Positions 1 through 4,877 of a stretch of 8,256 nucleotides of DNA are shown piece after piece. Origin of the DNA: Planctomycetota bacterium (GTDB lineage Bacteria; Planctomycetota; Planctomycetia; Isosphaerales; Isosphaeraceae); NCBI GenBank assembly GCA_021778575.1, contig JAJYCH010000172.1:1-8256 (forward strand), in the 5' to 3' direction. The position numbers and the translations under genes were made by a program. Within the stretch, counting starts at the first letter, position 1. Every line of letters begins with the position of its first letter. The notes under the pieces are model-generated. The model was not told the DNA's origin. It made no database searches and worked only from the letters and a program-made list of their open reading frames with translations.

Positions 1-129
1 GCCATGGCGTTCGTCTCTTCCGGCGCAACAGAACAGGGGATCTCATCGGGACGAGAAGTCCCAATGCCATTGTATCTAACAAGCCAAGTCGTCGACGGAC
101 AGGCCAGTTGGAAAATCTCGAAAAAGAAT

Positions 130-148
130 TGGGCTCTGCCCACATTTT
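130..148. terminator. Weak stem-loop, possible bidirectional terminator
   Basis: TGGGC (130-134) can pair with GCCCA (138-142) around a TCT loop. The stem is flanked on the left by an A-rich stretch (121-128) and on the right by CATTTTCT. Read on either strand the stem is therefore followed by a T-rich stretch, the pattern of a bidirectional intrinsic terminator. The stem has only five pairs and the loop three bases, so this is tentative. It lies about 220 bases beyond the stop of the leftward GNAT gene. Confidence 0.3.
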
Positions 149-176
149 CTGAGGGTAGCCTCGAACGGATAGATCC

Positions 177-316
177 TCTGGAGTGCGAGAGCTTGCTCTC
201 GCTTTGCTTCGTGGAGCTTGCTCCACGATCCTCATCGAGAAACCCTTGTAGGCCAGGTCACTCGGCTCGGAGCAAGCTCCGGTCGCCAGAGCGAGAGCAA
301 GCTCTCGCACTCCAGA
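177..316. repeat. Nested palindromic element (REPIN/MITE-like) of four related palindromes
   Basis: The outer arms 177-203 and 290-316 are perfect reverse complements (27 bp). Allowing one G-U pair, the stem extends to 206/287. Each arm contains an 18-base palindrome, GCGAGAGC-TT-GCTCTCGC at 185-202 and its AA-centred counterpart at 291-308. Inside lie two more: CGTGGAGC-TT-GCTCCACG at 210-227 and CGGAGC-AA-GCTCCG at 268-281. Positions 213-224 and 269-280 of these inner palindromes are also perfect reverse complements. All four share the core GAGCTTGCTC or its complement GAGCAAGCTC. The element has no coding content and ends about 50 bases beyond the stop of the leftward GNAT gene, a usual place for REP-type sequences. 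Paired inverted palindromes recall REPINs or small foldback MITEs. No second copy is visible in the window, so its repetitive nature is inferred. It could also act as a transcript-end stabiliser or terminator. Confidence 0.75.
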
Positions 317-368
317 TCAAAGCTTCGTCGGGAATCTCAGGGACACAGCCGAGCGAGCGGGTTCAGGC

Positions 369-1334
369 TCAGCGCGGCCCCGGTCGGCGGAACAGCGTCG
401 CCTGGCCGACCCGGCTGAATCCCACCGATTCATACAGGGCGAGCGCGGCGGCGTTCGTGCTTCGAGTCTGGACCGAAACCGTCTCGGACCACTGGGCCCG
501 GCAGTGGCGAAGGATCTCGCCGATCAGGAACCGGCCGTAACCCTTACGACGCTCGCCGTCGACGACCTCGACATCGATCACGCCGGCTCTCGACTTGCCA
601 TCGAGCCGGCCGAAGGCGGACATATCCCAGGTGGAAGCCCGCGCGAGTTCCTTGTCGGAGTCCTTCGCCAGCAGTCGGAATCGGGTGATCTGCGAGTAAC
701 CGATCGCCGACGATTCCCACCAGTTCGCCGGCGAGGCGTCGCTGACGATCGCGATCCGGGTCTGTCGGCGGATCAGCGTGGTCTTGGGGTCGCGAACCTC
801 GGGGGCGGCGAGATCGGCTTCAAACAGGATCGAGACGGCGATCGGGTCGTAACCGTGATCGGTCGCCGCCCGGAGGAAGCTCGGATGGTTGTCGAGAATC
901 CCCGAGTATTCGCTGCCGCCGTAGATTCCCCAGTAAAACGGGCTGAAGTCGGACTGGCCCCCCGCGTAGACGACCTTCGCGCCTCGTCGCCGGAGATAAT
1001 CCTCGGCCTCGTCCATCAAGCCCTGTTCGAGAGCCGGGTCGTCGTGTTCGGGATCGACGACGAGCATGGCGATGGTCCCGAGTTCGCGATCGAGCCGCCG
1101 CGCGGGGCCTTCGAGCGACTCGGGACCGAACCCGGCATGAACGAACCCAACAAGCTGGTCGCCGTCCTCGGCCAGGATCAAGCCCTCGGCCTCGAAGTGA
1201 AGCTTGCCCAGGACCATCTCATCGAATTCGTGGGGAGAGAGCGGGCGAACAGCCCCGAACTCGGGAACTCCCCGATTCCAGAGTTCAGCCAGGGCGGGCG
1301 GATCGCCGTTACGGAAGGCTCGGTACTGGATCAC
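369..1334 (-). CDS. Tandem GNAT-family N-acetyltransferase
   Basis: This is a predicted cytoplasmic acetyl-CoA-dependent N-acetyltransferase of 321 residues with two GNAT folds in tandem; the substrate is unknown. The C-terminal unit (about 180-315) carries the usual signals. It has a motif A strand followed by RRKGYG (the R/Q-x-x-G-x-G/A acetyl-CoA pyrophosphate loop) and later a motif B of the form N-x-A-A-L-A-L-Y-E-S-V-G-F. The N-terminal unit (about 1-170) has the motif A strand TIAMLVVDPEH, but its loop is degenerate (DDPALEQG), so it probably binds acetyl-CoA poorly or not at all. Pairs of one active and one decayed GNAT unit are known, for example in mycothiol synthase-like proteins. 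That comparison concerns architecture only and does not assign function. The start is GTG, the only plausible initiator before the in-frame stop at 1385-1383. No Shine-Dalgarno sequence precedes it, only a C/T-rich stretch including C8. The gene follows the Rieske gene after 48 bases in the same direction, so co-transcription is likely. Confidence 0.85.
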   Translation of the reverse strand: MIQYRAFRNGDPPALAELWNRGVPEFGAVRPLSPHEFDEMVLGKLHFEAEGLILAEDGDQLVGFVHAGFGPESLEGPARRLDRELGTIAMLVVDPEHDDPALEQGLMDEAEDYLRRRGAKVVYAGGQSDFSPFYWGIYGGSEYSGILDNHPSFLRAATDHGYDPIAVSILFEADLAAPEVRDPKTTLIRRQTRIAIVSDASPANWWESSAIGYSQITRFRLLAKDSDKELARASTWDMSAFGRLDGKSRAGVIDVEVVDGERRKGYGRFLIGEILRHCRAQWSETVSVQTRSTNAAALALYESVGFSRVGQATLFRRPGPR

Positions 1335-1352
1335 CGGGCTTTCGGGGAAAAA

Positions 1353-1360
1353 GGGGGGGG
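1353..1360. repeat. G8 homopolymer tract upstream of the GNAT start
   Basis: Eight consecutive G (C8 on the coding strand of the leftward genes) follow A5 (1348-1352). They lie in the 48-base gap between the Rieske stop and the GTG start of the GNAT gene, where a ribosome binding site would be expected. The tract is outside both coding regions, so slippage would change leader length and not reading frame. Confidence 0.85.
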
Positions 1361-1382
1361 ATAAGTCGACACGAAGATCAGT

Positions 1383-1700
1383 TCAAGGCGTCGGTTCCAA
1401 GGCCACGAAGATATCCTGACCCTCGACCTTCACCTGGAAGACGGGTTGGCGAAGCTTGCTATTCAACGTCGACTTGCCATCCCTGACGCAAAATTCCCAG
1501 CCATGCCAGGGGCAGGAAACCCAGCTTCCATCCATCGGGCCATCCGCCAGCGGCCCTCCCTGGTGCGGGCAAAGACCATCGATCGCCGAGATTTCGCCAT
1601 CCACGTTAAAAAGTGCGTAGATGCGTCCGTCGTGTTCGATCTCCTTGGAACGACCGGGGGGAATTTCGTCCAGAGTCGCGAGCTTGACGAATTCCGGCAT
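1383..1700 (-). CDS. Rieske-type [2Fe-2S] ferredoxin-like protein
   Basis: This is a small soluble electron-transfer protein of 105 residues, about the length of single-domain Rieske ferredoxins and NirD-like subunits. The cluster ligands are visible as C44-P-H46 and C63-P-W-H66 in the two family boxes CPHQGGPL and CPWHGWEF, spaced as usual. There is no signal peptide or membrane helix, so it should be cytoplasmic. The ATG at 1700 is chosen because GAGG lies nine bases upstream (1713-1710) and the protein then begins directly with the first Rieske strand. A longer frame to 1760 adds 20 residues with no family match. Free-standing Rieske ferredoxins feed electrons to oxygenases or reductases. 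No oxygenase or nitrite reductase large subunit is adjacent, so nirD is not assigned. Its neighbours are the GNAT gene downstream and, divergently, a flavin desaturase-like gene, a possible but unproven partner. Confidence 0.9.
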   Translation of the reverse strand: MPEFVKLATLDEIPPGRSKEIEHDGRIYALFNVDGEISAIDGLCPHQGGPLADGPMDGSWVSCPWHGWEFCVRDGKSTLNSKLRQPVFQVKVEGQDIFVALEPTP

Positions 1701-1896
1701 GGCGGGACACCTCGGGACGTCGTTCGCGGGGCGATCCGTGCGAACGTGCGGGGAACGCATCTCATCAATTTCGTCAGTTTAACACAACCGGCAACCCCGA
1801 CGGTACGCCGAAAATCGCGAACCGGGATGATGGGATGACGGCGGCCTACAATTGGTTTCTCGCTCCAGCCCCAATGTTCTCGCGTATCGAGCACTC
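1701..1896. promoter_or_regulatory. Divergent intergenic region with possible rightward -10 box
   Basis: This spacer between the leftward Rieske gene and the rightward flavoprotein gene should contain promoters in both directions. On the + strand TACAAT (1847-1852) matches a bacterial -10 hexamer, but no convincing -35 lies at the normal distance. If used, it would give a leader of about 40 bases before the ATG at 1897. Just upstream GGGATGA occurs twice eight bases apart (1824-1830 and 1832-1838), which could be a small operator or chance. For the leftward gene, the AT-richer stretch around 1765-1790 is the likeliest promoter zone, with no clear consensus. Confidence 0.35.
1710..1713 (-). 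promoter_or_regulatory. Ribosome binding site of the Rieske gene
   Basis: GAGG on the minus strand lies nine bases before the ATG at 1700. This decides the start in favour of the 105-residue protein over the longer frame beginning at 1760. Confidence 0.6.
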
Positions 1897-3471
1897 ATGA
1901 ACTCTTCCGACCCGTTTGACCTGGTCGTGATCGGCGGCGGAATCGGCGGCCTGGCCACGGCGGCTCTGGCCGGTCACGCGGGGCTCCGCGTGGCTCTGCT
2001 TGAGGCTCATACCAAGCTGGGCGGCTGCGCCGGCTATTTTGGTCGAGGGGTCCACACCTTCGACGCCGGCGCGACGGCCCTGATGGGTCTGAACCCGGGG
2101 GAGCCGATCGGCGACCTGTTGACGACCATCGGCGTGCCGTTCGAGGCGGTCCCGACCTCCGCCTACCGGGTCCATCTGCCCGACCGGACCCTGAATATCA
2201 CGCCCGACTCGAAGCGGCTCGAAGCCGACTGCCGGACGCTTTTTCCCGGACAAGACGGCGCCCGTCGGCTATTCTGGCGACTCCAGGAAGCCGTCGGGAC
2301 CAAACTCTTTCGGGTCGCGAGCCGGGTTCCTCGCCTGCCGATCCGGACCCTGGCCGACGTCGCGCACGACCTCAAGATCCTTGGCCCGGCCGGGCTCCTG
2401 GCGGCCTCGACCTGGACGCTGACCGTACTGGACGTCTTGAAATTGCTCGGGCTCGATCGCGACGTGCCGTTCCGGTCGCTGGTGGCGATGCTTCTGCAAG
2501 ACACCGCGCAGGCCGGTCCCGAAACCGTTCCGTTCGCCAACGCGGCGGCTTGCCTCCAGGCCTATCGACTCGGGATGAGCCGGCCCCGAGGCGGAATGCG
2601 GGCCCTGGCCGAAGGAATCGGCCAGGCATTCGCGGCGAACGGCGGCGACCTCCGGACCGCGAGGATCGTCGACGCGGTGGAACCGCTCGAATCAGGGGGA
2701 TTCGTGGTCCGGACTCGCCGACGCGATCGGCTGATGACCCGCCAGGTCGCCTTCAACCTGCCGCTCGACCTGGCGGCTCGACTGCTCGCCCGACCGATCT
2801 CGGGGCGGCTCGCCTCCCGCGAGCAAAAGTCGCGAGCCGCCTGGAGTGCGTTCACGGGATATCTGGCGATCGACCGCCGGGCCGTTCCCGACGACTCGCC
2901 ACTGTTCCATCAGGTTTTGCAGGCTTACGATCGGCCGATCCATGACGGAAATAACGTCCTGGTGTCGCTCTCACCGCTCGAAGATCCCGGATACGGGCCG
3001 CCTGATGTTCGGGTCGCGACGATGTCGACCCACACCCGACCGGCCGACTGGGCGGATCTCGACCCGGCCGGCTACGAGCAGAAGAAATCGGTCTATCGCG
3101 ATCGGTTGCTCCAGGCGCTCGGCAAAGCCCTGCCCGAGGCTCCGTCGAACCTGGTCCACGCCGAATTCGCGTCGCCTCGGAGCTTCGCCCGGTATACAAG
3201 ACGAACCCAAGGGGCGGTCGGCGGACCGCCGGTGAGCCGGTCGAACAGCACGTTCCTGGCGGTCGACGCCGATGTCCTTGGACCTGACCTCTGGGTCGTG
3301 GGCGACTCGGTTTTCCCTGGACAAGGGACGATGGCCACCGTCCTTTCAGCGATCCGGGTGGTCGAGCGGATCACGGGAAAATCATGGGAGAAGTTGCGAG
3401 CCGGGGAATCCAAACCAATCCCCATAACCGCGGTCGGCGGTTGCGACCCGGCCTGGCAATCATCAGAATAG
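1897..3471 (+). CDS. FAD-dependent CrtI/CrtD-like desaturase or oxidoreductase
   Basis: This flavoprotein of 524 residues belongs to the phytoene desaturase / carotenoid isomerase amine-oxidase-like superfamily. The N-terminal dinucleotide-binding fold reads DLVVIGGGIGGLATA, with GGGIGG at 13-18 and the ribose-binding acidic residue E36. It is followed by the family's KLGGCAGYF segment (40-48). The C-terminal FAD box is VVGDSVFPGQG (467-477), followed by a hydrophobic helix. GDS-x-FPGQG is typical of CrtD and CrtISO-like members. Length fits the family (about 490-530). Members desaturate or isomerise carotenoids, usually at the membrane. The exact substrate cannot be read from the sequence, and other lipid or retinoid oxidoreductases share the fold. 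ATG 1897 is preferred over the TTG at 1852 because it places the glycine-rich loop at the usual distance from the N terminus. Its ribosome binding site is weak (GAG at 1889-1891). No other carotenoid gene is in the window. The M19 gene follows after 58 bases and may be co-transcribed. Confidence 0.85.
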   Translation: MNSSDPFDLVVIGGGIGGLATAALAGHAGLRVALLEAHTKLGGCAGYFGRGVHTFDAGATALMGLNPGEPIGDLLTTIGVPFEAVPTSAYRVHLPDRTLNITPDSKRLEADCRTLFPGQDGARRLFWRLQEAVGTKLFRVASRVPRLPIRTLADVAHDLKILGPAGLLAASTWTLTVLDVLKLLGLDRDVPFRSLVAMLLQDTAQAGPETVPFANAAACLQAYRLGMSRPRGGMRALAEGIGQAFAANGGDLRTARIVDAVEPLESGGFVVRTRRRDRLMTRQVAFNLPLDLAARLLARPISGRLASREQKSRAAWSAFTGYLAIDRRAVPDDSPLFHQVLQAYDRPIHDGNNVLVSLSPLEDPGYGPPDVRVATMSTHTRPADWADLDPAGYEQKKSVYRDRLLQALGKALPEAPSNLVHAEFASPRSFARYTRRTQGAVGGPPVSRSNSTFLAVDADVLGPDLWVVGDSVFPGQGTMATVLSAIRVVERITGKSWEKLRAGESKPIPITAVGGCDPAWQSSE

Positions 3472-3515
3472 GGCTTTGAGAGAATTCCGCGCACCGAATC
3501 GACGCGACTCCCTCC

Positions 3516-3519
3516 GAGG
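3516..3519 (+). promoter_or_regulatory. Ribosome binding site of the M19 peptidase gene
   Basis: GAGG lies ten bases before the ATG at 3530. This supports that start over a TTG at 3476, which would put 18 charged residues in front of an otherwise standard signal peptide. Confidence 0.6.
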
Positions 3520-3529
3520 TCCGAAGTCC

Positions 3530-4771
3530 ATGCCGATCCGCCGCCTTGCCACGTTGGCGCTCGTTCTTCTCCCCACGCTGGCCGGGCTGGTCCAGGCTGA
3601 TGACCCGCCGGTCGTCTCGGAGAAAGCCCGGAAGATCCATGAGTCGGGGATGCTCTTTGATGGTCACAACGACCTTCCCTGGCGGCTCCGGACCGAGAAC
3701 GACATGGGGCTCGACAAGATCGACCTCTCCAAACGGCTGTCGTCGGGGCATACCGACATTCCTCGGCTCCGTGAAGGGGGCGTCAAGGCTCAGTTCTGGT
3801 CGGTCTATATCCCCAGCGATCACGAATTCCCGGCGAAGACGGTTGTCGAACAGATCGACCTGGTCAACCGGATGGTCGAACGATATCCCGACGACTTCGC
3901 CATGGCTTACTCGGCCGACGATGTCGAGCGGATCGTCAAGGCGGGAAAGATCGCCTCGCTGATCGGGATGGAGGGCGGCATCGCGATCGAAGACGACCTG
4001 GCGCAGCTCCGAGCGTTCGCCAAGCTCGGAGCCCGGTACATGACGCTCACCCATAACAAGAACCTGACCTGGGCCGACGCCGCGACCGACGACCCCAAGC
4101 ACGACGGCTTGACTCCGTTCGGCGAACGGGTGGTGAAGGAGATGAACCGGCTGGGGATGCTCGTGGATATCTCGCACATCGCCCCGAGCACGATGGCCGA
4201 CGTCTTGCGGGTCTCGCAAGCCCCGGTGATCGCCAGCCACTCCAGCGCCCGGACGATCTCCGACCACCCGCGCAACGTGCCCGACCAGATCCTCAAGGAA
4301 TTGCCCAGGAACGGCGGTGTGATCATGGTCAACTTCTATCCGGGGTTCATCGTTCCCGAAGCCGGACAACAGTGGCAGGAACGCCGGGCACTCCGGGACA
4401 AATATCCCAACAAGCCCGAGTACGACGCGGCGCTGGCCGATTACAACGCGAAGCATCCCAAGCCTCGCCACGGGACGATCAAGGACGTGGCCGACCACAT
4501 CGATCAGATCGTCAAGGTCGCCGGGATCGACCATGTCGGGATCGGCTCGGACTTCGACGGGATCAACACGGTCCCCGACGGTCTCGAAGACGTCTCGACC
4601 TACCCCCGGCTCACCCAGGAGCTGGTCAATCGCGGTTACAGCGAGACGGACATCCACAAGATCCTCGGCGGCAATGTTCTCCGCGCGTTCCGCCAGGTCG
4701 GCGAGGTCGCGGCCCGGCTCCAGAAAACCACCCGACCGGAGATCGACACCATCAAGCCCGAAAAAAATTGA
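3530..4771 (+). CDS. Secreted M19 family (membrane dipeptidase-type) zinc dipeptidase
   Basis: This is a dinuclear-zinc dipeptidase of peptidase family M19 (renal/membrane dipeptidase), 413 residues long, predicted to hydrolyse dipeptides outside the cytoplasm. The N terminus is a classical signal peptide: a short basic start (MPIRR), a hydrophobic core (6-21) and a likely cleavage after LVQA (A23). All metal ligands known for human renal dipeptidase have counterparts: H46 and D48 in the HND motif, bridging E148 in GMEGG, H216 in DISH, H237 in ASHSSAR and D341 in GSDFDG. The 21-residue spacing between the last two histidines equals that in the human enzyme (H198/H219). The adjacent R241 fits the family's substrate-carboxylate arginine. 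The family acts on dipeptides, including some with D-residues, and some members cleave beta-lactams; which applies here is unknown. No lipobox or C-terminal anchor signal is visible. The gene lies between a flavin oxidoreductase (58-base gap) and an exported M16 peptidase (106-base gap), suggesting a role in peptide turnover. Confidence 0.95.
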   Translation: MPIRRLATLALVLLPTLAGLVQADDPPVVSEKARKIHESGMLFDGHNDLPWRLRTENDMGLDKIDLSKRLSSGHTDIPRLREGGVKAQFWSVYIPSDHEFPAKTVVEQIDLVNRMVERYPDDFAMAYSADDVERIVKAGKIASLIGMEGGIAIEDDLAQLRAFAKLGARYMTLTHNKNLTWADAATDDPKHDGLTPFGERVVKEMNRLGMLVDISHIAPSTMADVLRVSQAPVIASHSSARTISDHPRNVPDQILKELPRNGGVIMVNFYPGFIVPEAGQQWQERRALRDKYPNKPEYDAALADYNAKHPKPRHGTIKDVADHIDQIVKVAGIDHVGIGSDFDGINTVPDGLEDVSTYPRLTQELVNRGYSETDIHKILGGNVLRAFRQVGEVAARLQKTTRPEIDTIKPEKN

Positions 4772-4863
4772 GCATGCCTACTCGGCCGGAACCCTTTTCA
4801 TTGATCCATCCGCTCGCGTCCTGTCGGTCGGGCCGCTTCCTGACGACGGGACATTTCTTTCAC

Positions 4864-4869
4864 GGAAGG
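4864..4869 (+). promoter_or_regulatory. Ribosome binding site of the M16 peptidase gene
   Basis: GGAAGG lies eight bases before the ATG at 4878. It settles the start, since the same frame is open from about 4533 through the end of the M19 gene, but the upstream part overlaps that gene and has low-complexity R/S/P-rich content. Confidence 0.75.
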
Positions 4870-4877
4870 TCTGCTTC

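Larger units (their letters stand above)
1..368. other. Intergenic region at left edge, no convincing gene
   Basis: No gene is supported here. One frame stays open on the + strand from the left edge to about 540. However, its second half runs antisense to the GNAT gene, its middle is only the translation of a palindromic element, and it matches no family I recognise. Positions 1-170 look less GC-rich than the coding regions, as expected of spacer DNA. The stretch contains a short stem-loop (130-142) and the nested palindromic element (177-316), both listed separately. An upstream gene ending just outside the window cannot be excluded. Confidence 0.6.

Noticed and set aside
177..316. A CRISPR array as the explanation for the palindromic repeats
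   Set aside because: The units are inverted rather than direct, their spacing is irregular, and no regular spacers or cas genes are present.
4..540. A 178-codon open frame on the + strand at the left edge
   Set aside because: Its middle is the translation of the palindromic element and its right third is antisense to the GNAT gene. It has no recognisable domain.
504..1364. A 286-codon + strand frame opposite the GNAT gene
   Set aside because: It is a mirror of a well-supported acetyltransferase with clear motifs. Long antisense frames are expected in GC-rich DNA.
3371..4657. A 428-codon minus strand frame opposite the M19 gene
   Set aside because: The + strand protein has every M19 metal ligand and a signal peptide. 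The minus frame has a compositionally biased D/V/G/R-rich sequence with no motif.
4822..4860. An imperfect hairpin followed by TTTCTTT between the M19 and M16 genes, considered as a terminator
   Set aside because: The stem is two separate 4-bp helices (4822-4830 with 4844-4853) with a 13-base loop, too weak to list. It does leave open whether the two genes are co-transcribed.
4533..4877. An N-terminal extension of the M16 frame overlapping the end of the M19 gene
   Set aside because: The added residues are low-complexity R/S/P-rich. ATG 4878 has a good ribosome binding site and begins a normal signal peptide.
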